Source: Prochlorococcus sp. AG-402-K22 (GTDB lineage Bacteria > Cyanobacteriota > Cyanobacteriia > PCC-6307 > Cyanobiaceae). Taken from it: a stretch of 64,000 bases of DNA. Positions 20,565-30,425 of this stretch are shown piece by piece (the first letter of the stretch is position 1; each line of letters begins with the position of its first letter). The position numbers and the translations under genes were made by a program. The notes beneath the pieces were generated by a model that saw nothing but the letters and a program-made list of their open reading frames with translations, ran no database searches and was not told where the DNA came from. Location: contig QCIJ01000001.1 of NCBI GenBank assembly GCA_003216755.1, positions 1 to 64,000 on the forward strand, in the 5' to 3' direction.

Positions 20565-21185
20565 TCAACCAATTAAATTATTAATATTATTTTGAAGGTT
20601 AATCGTTACAGAATGTAGTTCCTCGCGTGATGAACTTCGGGGCGGTGGAAGAGGTTTTCCCACTTTAATAACTATTTTGGAAAAGATTGGAAAGCAGAAT
20701 TTAAATCTTATTAGTCTATGTGAATTAACTATTGCAACAGGTAATAATAATTTTTGATTTTTAAAGGCTAATAATGCAGCCCCTTGTTTTGGCTTGTTAA
20801 CTAGCCCATTTTTTTGACGTGTACCATCAATAAAAATTCCGATACACTTGTTATTTGATAATTTTTTGCATGCTATTTTTATTGTATGTTTATCAGCAAT
20901 TCCCCTCTTCACAGGATATGCTCCACAAGCCTTGATAACGAAGCCAAGGAAAGGTATTTTAAAAAGCTCTGCTTTGGCCATAAAAGATATGTTACGCCCG
21001 AGCGCATGACCTAAAAAAGGAGGGTCTAATAAAGAACCATGATTAGAAACCATTATAAAAGAATCCTTTTGCGGAATATTTTCGCTACCTATTAAATTAC
21101 CTTTAAATACAAATTTATAAATAGGTAATACAAAAAGATTGCTTACTAATTGATAGATTAATTGTTGAAAAATATTATTTTTCAT
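20565..21185 (-). CDS. plsC: 1-acylglycerol-3-phosphate acyltransferase
   Basis: PlsC adds the second acyl chain to lysophosphatidate at the membrane. The 206-residue protein has the catalytic NHxxxxD motif (VSNHGSLLDPPFLG) and the second conserved block GIFIDGTRQKNG, where the family usually has FPEGTR. It also has an N-terminal hydrophobic segment. It is the last gene of the fabH-fabD-plsC group, starting 5 bases after the fabD stop. Together with plsX upstream, this gives a nearly complete phosphatidate route, lacking only PlsY. Confidence 0.9.
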   Translation of the reverse strand: MKNNIFQQLIYQLVSNLFVLPIYKFVFKGNLIGSENIPQKDSFIMVSNHGSLLDPPFLGHALGRNISFMAKAELFKIPFLGFVIKACGAYPVKRGIADKHTIKIACKKLSNNKCIGIFIDGTRQKNGLVNKPKQGAALLAFKNQKLLLPVAIVNSHRLIRFKFCFPIFSKIVIKVGKPLPPPRSSSREELHSVTINLQNNINNLIG

Positions 21186-21190
21186 ACGAA

Positions 21191-22087
21191 TTAATAAGTT
21201 ATTTGATCAGAAGAAGAAACTTGAGAAATTTTGACATCCTTAAGATGTCTTTTACCTAATCCGCCAAGTACATTAGATGGGCCAATTTCAACAATATGCA
21301 GATCACTATTTTTTGCCATTAAATCCATAGTTTCTCGCCACCTAACGCCATTGCACATTTGATTTTCTAATCTAATTTTAAGCTCATTTGGATCGCTACA
21401 AAGTGAAGGTTCATAATTGCTTATGACTGGAAATGAAGGATTTCTAAACTTTATATCTTTTAAGTACTCTGAAAATTTTTCTGAAGGTTCATTCATAAAT
21501 GGAGAATGAAAAGCACCTGAAACATTTAATTTCAAGAATCTTTTACATGCAATTTCTCTCGATAAAATATCTAATGCTTCGTTAGAACCTGACAAGACAA
21601 CTTGGGAGGAGCTATTGTCATTAGCTATTACAATATCATCAATTTTTTTTACTAATGAATCAAGTTGATTTCTATCAAAACCAATTACTGCAGCCATAGA
21701 TCCTCTACTAGCGTTTAGCATTAATTGAGATCTTACTTTTATTAATGATACGCAGTCTTCGAATGAAAAAACATCCGCGCAATATAGTGCAGTGATTTCT
21801 CCAAGACTATGACCTGCAACATAAGTTGGTTGAAAACCATTATCTTTTAGGGCATCTAATAAAATCGATTCAACTAAAAAAAGACAAATTTGAGTATTAC
21901 TTGTATTATTCAAATCACTAAGGGGATTTTTTGGTTCAGAATTTAACTCACAAATTTCAGATAAATTTCTTTCAAATACCTCAGATGCATAACTAAACCT
22001 CTCTTTTGTATTAGGCAAATTTTCAATTTGTTTTGCCATTCCAATTTTTTGCGAACCCTGTCCGGGGAATACCCATGCAATTGTCAT
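21191..22087 (-). CDS. fabD: Malonyl-CoA:ACP transacylase
   Basis: FabD loads malonate onto acyl carrier protein for fatty-acid elongation. The ATG at 22087 gives MTIAWVFPGQGSQKIGMAKQ, the family N-terminus; a longer frame overlaps fabH and shows no similarity. The catalytic serine lies in AGHSLGEITALY and the histidine in SGAFHSPFM. It lies 19 bases after fabH and 5 bases before plsC, all on one strand. Confidence 0.95.
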   Translation of the reverse strand: MTIAWVFPGQGSQKIGMAKQIENLPNTKERFSYASEVFERNLSEICELNSEPKNPLSDLNNTSNTQICLFLVESILLDALKDNGFQPTYVAGHSLGEITALYCADVFSFEDCVSLIKVRSQLMLNASRGSMAAVIGFDRNQLDSLVKKIDDIVIANDNSSSQVVLSGSNEALDILSREIACKRFLKLNVSGAFHSPFMNEPSEKFSEYLKDIKFRNPSFPVISNYEPSLCSDPNELKIRLENQMCNGVRWRETMDLMAKNSDLHIVEIGPSNVLGGLGKRHLKDVKISQVSSSDQITY

Positions 22088-22106
22088 AATGTTCCTAATT
22101 TTGTTT

Positions 22107-23114
22107 TTAACCCCATTTGATGAGAGCTGCACCCCAACTTAGCCCAGCGCCAAAACCACTTATTGCAATAATATCATTTTGTTTAATTTTATTATTTCTA
22201 ATAGCCTCATCCATCATTAGCGGAATTGTTGCTGCTGAAGTATTACCATATTTTTCTAAATTGCTAAGAATTTTTTGGCTGGGGATTTTTAACCTTTCAC
22301 CTACAGAATCCAATATTCTTTGATTAGCTTGATGCAATACAAGCCAATCAATTTCATCAGAACCTAAATTAGTTTTTTTGAGTAGCTTATCAATAACTAT
22401 AGGGACTTCTCTAACTGCAAATTTATATACTTCCTGACCATTCATCTGAATTGGAGAAAAACCTCCACTCAAAAAAGCAATGTTATCAATTATTGAATCT
22501 TTATTCTTTTTTGAAGGAAGATTAAGAAAAGAACCTCTTTCCCCATCGGTTCTCATATCAAAACCAAGGAAATTATCAAATTCATTTGCAGCTTCAATTG
22601 CCAATGCGCCGGCACCATCTCCAAAGAGAATACAACTTCTTCTATCATTCCAATCAACAAAGCTTGACAATTGATCGGCACCTATAACAATAGCCCTTTT
22701 AAAACTACCCCCTCTTAAAAATTGTGAGGCTGTTATTAATGCGAATAAAAAACCACTACATGCAGCAGTTAAATCGAAAGCTACGGCATTACAGGCTCCC
22801 AATTTAGCTTGAATAGAGGGCGCCGAACCAAATAAATCATGAGGAGTAGAAGTAGCTAAAATAATCAAATCAATTGTTTTGATATCCCAATTTGCCATTT
22901 GAATCGCAGTTAGTGCCGCCTCATAACCCATCTCAGTGACATTATCTTCGAGGCTTGAAATTCTTCTCTCAGAAATTCCAGTTCTAGATTTTATCCATTC
23001 ATCAGTTGTATCTACCTTTTTACTAATTTTTTGATTAGTTAGTATTTGATCGGGAACATAACTGCCACTTCCTTTAAATGAGACTCCAATCTGGTTAAAC
23101 TTTATTCCTTCCAA
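22107..23114 (-). CDS. fabH: 3-oxoacyl-ACP synthase III
   Basis: FabH starts fatty-acid synthesis by condensing acetyl-CoA with malonyl-ACP. The full catalytic triad is present: cysteine in AACSGFLFAL, histidine in WLVLHQANQRI and asparagine in KYGNTSAATIP. The 335-residue length is standard and the thiolase fold is complete. It lies 52 bases downstream of plsX and upstream of fabD, so it is part of a lipid-synthesis operon. Confidence 0.96.
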   Translation of the reverse strand: MEGIKFNQIGVSFKGSGSYVPDQILTNQKISKKVDTTDEWIKSRTGISERRISSLEDNVTEMGYEAALTAIQMANWDIKTIDLIILATSTPHDLFGSAPSIQAKLGACNAVAFDLTAACSGFLFALITASQFLRGGSFKRAIVIGADQLSSFVDWNDRRSCILFGDGAGALAIEAANEFDNFLGFDMRTDGERGSFLNLPSKKNKDSIIDNIAFLSGGFSPIQMNGQEVYKFAVREVPIVIDKLLKKTNLGSDEIDWLVLHQANQRILDSVGERLKIPSQKILSNLEKYGNTSAATIPLMMDEAIRNNKIKQNDIIAISGFGAGLSWGAALIKWG

Positions 23115-23166
23115 AAGAGTTTTTAGTCACTTATATAAGTCAAACATAAATTTGACGAAATATGTT

Positions 23167-24639
23167 TTATGAATTTAAAACTTGAAGCTTTTGAAGTTGA
23201 TTTAAATTTTCCATCACGTCATGATTTACTGCCGAGTGAGCTAATCGAAGAGCACTAACTACTGATAAGGACTTGCTGCTACCATGTCCGATCACACAAA
23301 TCCCATTAACCCCAAGTAATAATGCACCACCATGTTCAGCATGATCTAACCTTTTTTTAATTCTAATTAAATTACTTCTTAAAAAAGCTGAACCAACTTT
23401 CCCACGCCTCCCTCTGGGAAGCTCAGATCTCAAAATATCTAATAAAACTCCTCCAACAGACTCAAGAAATTTTAATAATATATTGCCGGTAAATCCGTCA
23501 CAAACAACTACATCAAAACTACCTGACAATACATCTCGACCTTCACAATTTCCTCCAAAATCAAAACTTTTTTCATTAGATAGTAGTTCAAAAGTTTTAA
23601 GAGATAAATCATTACCTTTACATTCTTCTTCTCCAATATTTAAGAGACCAATTCTTGGTTTCTTTACTTGCAAGACATCTTTTGCATAAATATTGCCAAG
23701 AAGAGCAAACTGATGAAGATAACCAGGTTTACAATCTGTATTAGCACCAACATCTAAAACTAGCACAGGACGAGTTTGATCCCTTGTCGGAAATAATGCA
23801 CCTATAGCGGGTCTATCTATCCCTTTCAATCTTCCAATTCTAAATATAGCGGAAGCCATCATTGCTCCAGAATTACCAGCTGAGTAAACAGCTTGCGCTT
23901 TATTATTTCTTACTAAATCCATTGCAACATTTACACTTGCATTTTTCCTTTTTCTGACTGCAGTAGCTTCTTCATTCATACCTATAGGATCTCCGCTATC
24001 AATTAATTCAAGACGATTATTTTCAATTTCTTTTTCAAGTAATTCAATTAAACCGATTTTTTCTGCTGCATTTTTAACTTTTTCAATTTTGCCAACAAAC
24101 TTGATATTTATCGGAAATCTGCTGATCGCTTCAAGGCATCCCTCTAGTATTGGCCCAGGAGCATAATCTCCACCCATACCATCAACTGCAATCCAAATTC
24201 TTTTATTTTGCGATTTCTCTGGCTTATCTAAAATATTATCGTTGTTTTGTAACCTTTTTAAAGGGTCAAATACTAATGGCTGTAATGTATTTTTAGCTAT
24301 TGAACTAGCATTTGAAACTACACTACTAGCAGTATTCACAACAGATTCAGCGCTTGACACTACATTACCTGCAACATTACCTGCAACATTGCCAGCCGTG
24401 CTAACGACAGACCCGGCACCGGAAACTACATTACCTGCAACATTACTCGCAACATTGCCAGCCGTGCTAACTACAGACCCGGCACCGGAAACTACATTAC
24501 CTGCGACATTACTAGCCGTTACTGCAGAACTTGCAGCAGTATCTACTATTGAAGTTACAGCCGAGTTTCTTTTATACCAAATAACTAATCTTCTGATGGC
24601 TCTGGGCTTGTTAATTTTATGTACAGTATCTTTTCCCAT
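23167..24639 (-). CDS. plsX: Phosphate acyltransferase PlsX with repetitive N-terminal extension
   Basis: PlsX makes acyl-phosphate from acyl-ACP for PlsY. The catalytic core starts near residue 147 with RIWIAVDGMGGDYAPGP and includes GNSGAMMASAIFRIGR and VLDVGANTDCKPG. Before it is an unusual extension of about 146 residues: a basic segment (KPRAIRRLVIWYKRN), then residues 45-114 made of 11-residue repeats rich in Ala, Gly, Val, Ser and Asn. The ATG directly follows the rpaB stop, so translation of the extension is likely. The core alone is about the usual 340 residues. The repeat could be an amphipathic or membrane-surface helix; this is inference. Confidence 0.93.
   Translation of the reverse strand: MGKDTVHKINKPRAIRRLVIWYKRNSAVTSIVDTAASSAVTASNVAGNVVSGAGSVVSTAGNVASNVAGNVVSGAGSVVSTAGNVAGNVAGNVVSSAESVVNTASSVVSNASSIAKNTLQPLVFDPLKRLQNNDNILDKPEKSQNKRIWIAVDGMGGDYAPGPILEGCLEAISRFPINIKFVGKIEKVKNAAEKIGLIELLEKEIENNRLELIDSGDPIGMNEEATAVRKRKNASVNVAMDLVRNNKAQAVYSAGNSGAMMASAIFRIGRLKGIDRPAIGALFPTRDQTRPVLVLDVGANTDCKPGYLHQFALLGNIYAKDVLQVKKPRIGLLNIGEEECKGNDLSLKTFELLSNEKSFDFGGNCEGRDVLSGSFDVVVCDGFTGNILLKFLESVGGVLLDILRSELPRGRRGKVGSAFLRSNLIRIKKRLDHAEHGGALLLGVNGICVIGHGSSKSLSVVSALRLAHSAVNHDVMENLNQLQKLQVLNS
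24356..24553 (-). repeat. 66-bp tandem repeat inside plsX
   Basis: Two near-identical 66-base units (24356-24421 and 24422-24487) are followed by a third unit (24488-24553) that matches for about half its length. Each unit encodes two 11-residue repeats, such as AGNVVSGAGSV and VSTAGNVASNV. The DNA is richer in G and C than its surroundings. Whole units could be gained or lost in frame. Confidence 0.9.
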
Positions 24640-25386
24640 TTATTTACCGTCAAAAGGAGCAATATCAACAATCCTTTGAAAAAGATATCCTGTACCCCTT
24701 GCAGTTAATATCAATTCGGGATTTGCTGGATCAGCCTCCAGTTTTGACCTTAATCTTGATATATGAACATCGACTACTCTTGTATCTACATGTCTCTCTG
24801 GTGTATATCCCCAAACCTCTTTTAAAATCTCTCCTCTACTAAATGGCTCTCCTGATCTGCTTACCAAAAGCTCTAAAAGACTAAATTCCATACCAGTTAA
24901 TCTAATCCTCTCATCACTTTTAAAAACTTGTCTGCGATTTGTATCAATTTTTATATCAGTAACCAAAATTAATCCTGAATTAGGCATTCCAGGAATTTGT
25001 TCTTTGTCAATTCTTCTTAGCACACATCTAATTCTAGCTTCTAATTCCTTGGGACTAAATGGTTTAACAACATAATCATCGGCCCCTAATTCTAAACCCG
25101 TTATCCTATCTGCAACATCCCCTAATGCGGTAAGCATAACTATTGGAACATCAGAATCTTTCCTTAATTCTTGACAAACTCCATAGCCATCTAACTTTGG
25201 CATCATGACGTCAAGTACCACTAAGTCAGGCTCATAATCTTTAAATAACTTTAGTGCTTCTTTACCATCACTTGCAGTTACAACATTGTAACCAATCATA
25301 GAGAGACGCGTCTCCAGAATTCTTCTAATACTTGCCTCGTCATCTGCGACAAGAATTGTTTCTTTAGTTTGACTAGATAGAGCCAT
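24640..25386 (-). CDS. rpaB: Response regulator RpaB (OmpR family)
   Basis: The 248-residue protein has a receiver domain (phospho-acceptor aspartate in LVVLDVMMPKLDG, lysine in DDYVVKPFSPKE) and a winged-helix DNA-binding domain (RHVDTRVVDVHISRLRSKLE). The sequence matches RpaB (Ycf27), the essential cyanobacterial regulator of high-light and photosystem genes, which works with the kinase NblS. The stop abuts the plsX ATG, so the lipid gene may be read from the rpaB promoter. The rpaB-plsX-fabH order is common in cyanobacteria from memory. Confidence 0.93.
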   Translation of the reverse strand: MALSSQTKETILVADDEASIRRILETRLSMIGYNVVTASDGKEALKLFKDYEPDLVVLDVMMPKLDGYGVCQELRKDSDVPIVMLTALGDVADRITGLELGADDYVVKPFSPKELEARIRCVLRRIDKEQIPGMPNSGLILVTDIKIDTNRRQVFKSDERIRLTGMEFSLLELLVSRSGEPFSRGEILKEVWGYTPERHVDTRVVDVHISRLRSKLEADPANPELILTARGTGYLFQRIVDIAPFDGK

Positions 25387-25494
25387 TTGTTTCTATTAGC
25401 TAATCAGTAAGAGAATTAATTATTAACCTAATCTAACTTGTAGAGGGGCAATATCCCAAACATTCTAGTTCTGCAAAATTTATTCAAAAAATAA

Positions 25495-26847
25495 ATGTCC
25501 AGCAAATTGTCTACTTATATATGTCAAAATTGCGGAACTGAAACTTCTCAATACTTTGGGAAATGCCTTAATTGCAACTCATGGAATTCCATTGTTGAAG
25601 AAATTAAAAGCAAAAGATCTAAAAATCAAGATCCAAAAAATAGTACAAAAGCTATACCATTTAATGAAATTTTATCTAAAAAAATATCAAGATTTACAAG
25701 TGGATTTAAGGAATTTGATCGAGTTCTTGGAGGTGGGATAGTCCCTGGATCTGTCGTTTTACTTGGAGGAGAGCCAGGTATAGGTAAAAGCACATTAGTT
25801 CTTCAATCAGCAGGAAAAATATCTCTCAATGAGAAAGTTTTATACGTAACTGCAGAGGAATCTTTAGAACAAGTAAAAATCAGATGGGAAAGATTAAATC
25901 AAAACAGTATTGATTTAAAAATTTTTGCAGAAACCAACTTACTCCTAATTATTCAAGAGATCAAACGTGTAAATCCAAGTTTTGCAATTATTGATAGTAT
26001 TCAGGCTATCCATAATCATAAGATGGAAAGTTCGCCAGGATCTGTTTCTCAAGTTAAAGCATGTTCATCTGAGTTGCAAAATCTCGCCAAAGACAATAAT
26101 ATTGCCCTTTTAATAATTGGTCATGTTACCAAAGATGGTGCTTTAGCTGGTCCTAAAACTCTAGAGCATTTAGTTGATACAGTAATAAACTTTGAAGGAG
26201 ATAATATTTCCTCAAATAGGTTACTAAGAAGTATAAAAAATAGATTTGGATCGACCTTTGAACTTGGTATTTTTGAAATGCTTGAGGAGGGCTTAAAAGA
26301 GATAAAAAACCCAAGTTCAATTTTTACAAATAAAGAAAATATTTCAGGTGTCACAACTACGATTACAAAACAAGGCACTAGACCATTAGCAGTTGATATA
26401 CAAGCACTGGTAAATAAAACTTATTACAGTAACCCAAGACGAAGTACAACTGGAATTAGCATAAATAGATTACATCAAATTTTAGCTGTTATTGAAAAAC
26501 ACGTAGGTATAAAATTATCTGAATTTGATTGTTACATAGCTACTGGAGGGGGTTTTGAGATTAATGATCCGACATCTGACTTAAGCGTAGCAATATCAAT
26601 TTTATCAAGCTTAAAAAATATTCCTCCTTTGGCAGATAGCTCATTTATTGGGGAATTGGGTTTGAGCGGTCAGGTTAGAAAATCGAATAACCTTCGAATT
26701 AAGATAGAAGAAGCTGTAAGACTAGGGATTAAAAATATCGTAGTTCCAAAATTAGAGGAGAAACTAAATAATAATTTTCAAAATTTAATAAATATCAAAG
26801 AAATATCAAATATTAAAGAAGCAGTTGACTATTCTTTATCAGAATAA
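25495..26847 (+). CDS. radA: DNA repair protein RadA
   Basis: RadA (Sms) is a RecA-like helicase that aids branch migration in recombination. The 450-residue protein has, in order, an N-terminal C4 zinc finger (CQNCGTETSQYFGKCLNC), a RecA domain with Walker A GGEPGIGKST, the diagnostic KNRFG motif (IKNRFGSTFELG) and a C-terminal Lon-like domain. Every landmark is intact. Divergent from rpaB, with 108 bases between them; convergent with ycf3, separated by 4 bases. Confidence 0.96.
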   Translation: MSSKLSTYICQNCGTETSQYFGKCLNCNSWNSIVEEIKSKRSKNQDPKNSTKAIPFNEILSKKISRFTSGFKEFDRVLGGGIVPGSVVLLGGEPGIGKSTLVLQSAGKISLNEKVLYVTAEESLEQVKIRWERLNQNSIDLKIFAETNLLLIIQEIKRVNPSFAIIDSIQAIHNHKMESSPGSVSQVKACSSELQNLAKDNNIALLIIGHVTKDGALAGPKTLEHLVDTVINFEGDNISSNRLLRSIKNRFGSTFELGIFEMLEEGLKEIKNPSSIFTNKENISGVTTTITKQGTRPLAVDIQALVNKTYYSNPRRSTTGISINRLHQILAVIEKHVGIKLSEFDCYIATGGGFEINDPTSDLSVAISILSSLKNIPPLADSSFIGELGLSGQVRKSNNLRIKIEEAVRLGIKNIVVPKLEEKLNNNFQNLINIKEISNIKEAVDYSLSE

Positions 26848-26851
26848 AATA

Positions 26852-27373
26852 TTAGAGATACATATCGATTGAACTTCTTCCTGAATTTTTCAACCAGTTT
26901 TCAATATCTAGATACCCACCTGGATATAGTCTCACCGCTTTAGACCAGACTTCAGCAGCTTTATCAAACCAAATATCTCTTTGATCTAAATCACCATTTT
27001 GCTCAGCGTATCTTCCCCTTTTTTCATAAATTAAACCTATATTTTTAAGGCATGATGGCTGTTTGGGATTTTCTAATAATGCTTTTTCATAAGTTTGAAT
27101 AGACAAATCCTCTTCACCATTACTCATATATATAATTGCCATATTTTTTAAAGTCTCACCCCTATCAATTTTATTTTCTTCAAGCAGTAAACTTTCTTTG
27201 TAATAATCTAAGGCTTCCGAATAATCACCATTATTTTGTGCAGCTAGGCCATCTCTATAATAGATATATGCCTTTTTTTCTTTCTCGGCAATTGGCATTA
27301 TTTTTACTATAGATTCAGCAATTACAGTAAAAGCTTTATCAATAAAATTGTCTCTGTTTTGATTACTTGGCAC
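26852..27373 (-). CDS. ycf3: Photosystem I assembly protein Ycf3
   Basis: Ycf3 is a thylakoid-associated TPR protein that helps assemble PsaA and PsaB in photosystem I. The 173-residue protein has three TPR units, for example [21 protein letters not shown], then [22 protein letters not shown] and [18 protein letters not shown]. The conserved N-terminus ([19 protein letters not shown]) and C-terminus ([13 protein letters not shown]) are both family-specific. Full length. Confidence 0.95.
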   Translation of the reverse strand: MPSNQNRDNFIDKAFTVIAESIVKIMPIAEKEKKAYIYYRDGLAAQNNGDYSEALDYYKESLLLEENKIDRGETLKNMAIIYMSNGEEDLSIQTYEKALLENPKQPSCLKNIGLIYEKRGRYAEQNGDLDQRDIWFDKAAEVWSKAVRLYPGGYLDIENWLKNSGRSSIDMYL

Positions 27374-27485
27374 TGCTTTAGATCAAATAAAATTAATATA
27401 GTAATTTAAAAAACAACTATTTAAAAAGTCTATTACATTTATTATTATAATTAAAAGTGAGATTAAGCATTAATTTTCTTCTATC

Positions 27486-29789
27486 GTGAAAAGTTTGAAG
27501 AGCATTCAATTAAGCGTTAAAGGAATGAAGTGCGGGGGTTGTGTTAGTACTGTCGAAAAAATATTGAATAATTCTGATGGTATTGAAAATGTTTCTGTTA
27601 ATTTACTCACTGAAAGTGCATATTTTGAAATTTCTCAGAAACATCTAGAAATAGCAACAGTTCTCGAAAATCTAGAAGAAAATGGGTTCCCATCAAAGAT
27701 TTACATAAATGATTTTTCAAAAAAAATAAATAAAGCTGAATTAGAAAAAAAAAAGAATTGGAATAATCAATGGAAAAAACTGACTTTTGCCCTATTACTT
27801 TTATTATTTTCAGGTTTAGGTCATCTGGCAGAAGGAAGATATATAAATTTTCCTATATTAGGTAATATATTTTTTCACGCTTCATTAGCATCATTAGCTC
27901 TATTGTTTCCCGGCAGAGGAATAATTATTAATGGATTTAAATCATTTATTAGGAACCGTCCAGATATGGATTCTTTAGTAGCTCTTGGAGTAACTAGCGC
28001 ATATACAACAAGTCTTCTATCCTTAGTATTTCCTACAACTGGTTTTCCTTGTTTCTTTAATGAGCCAGTTATGCTGTTAGGTTTTATACTTATAGGGCGT
28101 TTCTTAGAAGAAAGAGCAAGATACCAAACTGGTTCATCCATTGGAGAATTATTAGATCTTCAACCTGAAATGGCAAATATCTACACAGAAGATAATCAAA
28201 TAAAGTCGATAAGAGTAAACACTTTAAGACCTGATCAAGAGATTCAAGTTTTAGCAGGCGACAGAGTACCTGCTGACTGCATTGTTACTCAAGGGAATTC
28301 ATATGTTGATGTTTCACATATTACTGGAGAATCTAAACCTATCGAAGTAAAAGAAGGTGATAATCTATCTAGTGGTTCTTTAAATCTTAATTCAACCCTA
28401 AGACTTAAAGTACAAAAAGTAGGAGGGGATTCTTCTCTTGCAAAACTAGTAAGTCTTATTGAGTCTGTAAACGCTAGAAAACCTCGCATACAAACAATTG
28501 CTGATGAAATTGCAGGCAAATTTACTTACTTTGTACTTATTTTTGCTACTTTAACCTTCTTCTTTTGGTGGAAGGGGGCAAAAAACATTTGGCCTGATTT
28601 GTTAAGTCATAATCATCAATTCATAACTCAGTCCAGTCATACACTTCATAGTTCTCTTGGTAGTAATGCTGAGAATTTCTTGAGTTTAGCAATTCAATTG
28701 TCAATTGCTGTTTTAGTAATAGCTTGTCCTTGTGCATTAGGTTTAGCCACCCCAACTGTAATAACTGTCTCATCAGGTAAAGCCGCAAAAAAAGGGGTTT
28801 TGTTTAAAGGCGGGGACAAAATAGAAATGGCTTCAAAAATTAATCACATTATTTTTGATAAGACAGGTACTTTAACAAAAGGTAAGCCTTTCATTGTTGA
28901 TTATAAAAATAATAATGATCATGCATTTTTATTGAGAATTGCTGCCAGTTTAGAAAAGGAAAGCAGGCATCCAATCGCAGATGCCTTAATTCAAGAGGCA
29001 AAAAAACAAAATTTAAGTTTATTGCCAATAAAAAAAATTTTTACCCATTCAGGTAGAGGTATTTCTGGAGAACTTGATTCAATTGATGGACTTATTAATA
29101 TTGGCAATATTGAATGGCTACTAACTAAAGGCGTAATTATTGATAATGATGCAAAAAAAGTAATTGAAAATGAAGAGACAAACTCTAACACTATTATTGG
29201 AGTAAGTATCAAATATAAGTTATTAGGATTTATCTTGTTAGGAGATTTACTCAGAGATGATTCGATTAAAACAGTTCAAAATTTGAGAGAAAAAAAATTT
29301 AAGATTAATATTTTAAGTGGAGATAGAAAACAAACAGTTTTAGCTTTAGCAAAAAAAATTGGTTGTAAAGAAACAGAAGTAAAATGGGATCTTCTTCCTC
29401 AAATGAAGCTGAAGACTATAGAAAATTTAAAAATTAATAATAAAGTAGCAATGATTGGTGATGGTATTAATGATGTCCCAGCCTTAGCATGCTCAGACTT
29501 AGGAATTGCGGTGGGATCAGGGACTCAAATAGCCAAGGCGAATGCAGATGTAGTATTGATGGGAGATCAACTAAATGGATTACCCTACGCCTTTAATCTT
29601 GCAAAAAAAACTATTAGAAAAATAAAGCAAAATCTAACATGGGCTTTTGGTTACAACTTACTAGCTATACCTTTAGCTGCCGGCATTTTATTCCCTAAAT
29701 ACGGGATTCTTCTTACTCCCTCAATAGCAGCATTATTGATGGCTACTAGCTCTATAACAGTTGTAGTTAATGCTTTATCTTTAGATTAA
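27486..29789 (+). CDS. Copper-type P1B ATPase
   Basis: This 767-residue transporter has one N-terminal heavy-metal domain (GMKCGGCVSTVEKIL) and eight predicted membrane segments. The metal-site motif CPC lies in IACPCALGLATP, with the phosphorylation site DKTGTLTKG and the hinge GDGINDVPALA. CPC and the GMxCxxC domain indicate Cu+ transport, as in cyanobacterial CtaA and PacS, which deliver copper toward plastocyanin. Which of these it matches cannot be decided from the window. The start is GTG. The thymidylate kinase ATG abuts its stop. Confidence 0.92.
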   Translation: MKSLKSIQLSVKGMKCGGCVSTVEKILNNSDGIENVSVNLLTESAYFEISQKHLEIATVLENLEENGFPSKIYINDFSKKINKAELEKKKNWNNQWKKLTFALLLLLFSGLGHLAEGRYINFPILGNIFFHASLASLALLFPGRGIIINGFKSFIRNRPDMDSLVALGVTSAYTTSLLSLVFPTTGFPCFFNEPVMLLGFILIGRFLEERARYQTGSSIGELLDLQPEMANIYTEDNQIKSIRVNTLRPDQEIQVLAGDRVPADCIVTQGNSYVDVSHITGESKPIEVKEGDNLSSGSLNLNSTLRLKVQKVGGDSSLAKLVSLIESVNARKPRIQTIADEIAGKFTYFVLIFATLTFFFWWKGAKNIWPDLLSHNHQFITQSSHTLHSSLGSNAENFLSLAIQLSIAVLVIACPCALGLATPTVITVSSGKAAKKGVLFKGGDKIEMASKINHIIFDKTGTLTKGKPFIVDYKNNNDHAFLLRIAASLEKESRHPIADALIQEAKKQNLSLLPIKKIFTHSGRGISGELDSIDGLINIGNIEWLLTKGVIIDNDAKKVIENEETNSNTIIGVSIKYKLLGFILLGDLLRDDSIKTVQNLREKKFKINILSGDRKQTVLALAKKIGCKETEVKWDLLPQMKLKTIENLKINNKVAMIGDGINDVPALACSDLGIAVGSGTQIAKANADVVLMGDQLNGLPYAFNLAKKTIRKIKQNLTWAFGYNLLAIPLAAGILFPKYGILLTPSIAALLMATSSITVVVNALSLD

Positions 29790-30425
29790 ATGAAAGGAAA
29801 ATTTATCGTTATTGAGGGTATTGATGGATGTGGAAAAACTACCCAAATAGATGAACTATCTAAATGGCTACCTAATAGTGGTCTCATAAAAAAAGGGTCT
29901 AAATTAATCACAACAAGAGAGCCTGGAGGAAGTCTTTTAGGAAAAAAACTTAGAGGATTAATTCTTGATAATAATAAAAATAACAGGCCTTCATCGCTTG
30001 CGGAATTATTGCTATATTCAGCAGATAGAGCTGAACACGTTTCCAAAATTATTTCACCTGCTCTAAATAACAATGATTGGGTAATAAGTGATAGATTTTC
30101 CGATTCCACTCTGGCTTATCAAGGTTATGGAAGAAATATAAATTTAGAAGTAATTAAAAATATTGAATCTATTGTGTGTCAAGGAGAATCTCCTGATCTA
30201 ACTTTCTTCTTAGAAATTTCTCCAGAAGAGAGCATATTCCGAAGAAAAAATGAAATACCAGATAGGATAGAATCTGAGGGTATTAGATTTTTAGAAAAAG
30301 TAAATGAAGGTTTCAAACTAATTGCCAAAGAAAAAAACTGGAAAGTAATATCTGCCTCACAAAATATTAAAACTATTTCTAATCAAATAAAAAAGACTGT
30401 AATTAATAATTTTTCTAATAACTAA
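29790..30425 (+). CDS. tmk: Thymidylate kinase
   Basis: Tmk phosphorylates dTMP to dTDP. The 211-residue protein has the P-loop [12 protein letters not shown], the LID and dTMP-binding regions [16 protein letters not shown], and the DR motif [16 protein letters not shown]. It begins directly after the copper ATPase and overlaps holB by one base (TAATG), a tight nucleotide-replication gene pair also seen in other bacteria. Confidence 0.95.
   Translation: MKGKFIVIEGIDGCGKTTQIDELSKWLPNSGLIKKGSKLITTREPGGSLLGKKLRGLILDNNKNNRPSSLAELLLYSADRAEHVSKIISPALNNNDWVISDRFSDSTLAYQGYGRNINLEVIKNIESIVCQGESPDLTFFLEISPEESIFRRKNEIPDRIESEGIRFLEKVNEGFKLIAKEKNWKVISASQNIKTISNQIKKTVINNFSNN

Noticed and set aside
24356..24553. 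Repeat array resembling a CRISPR
   Set aside because: Units are contiguous with no unique spacers, and they encode protein in frame.
24242..24679. 145-residue plus-strand ORF rich in Thr, Leu and Ala opposite plsX
   Set aside because: It is the antisense reading of the PlsX repeat region and shows the same 66-base period; no independent support.
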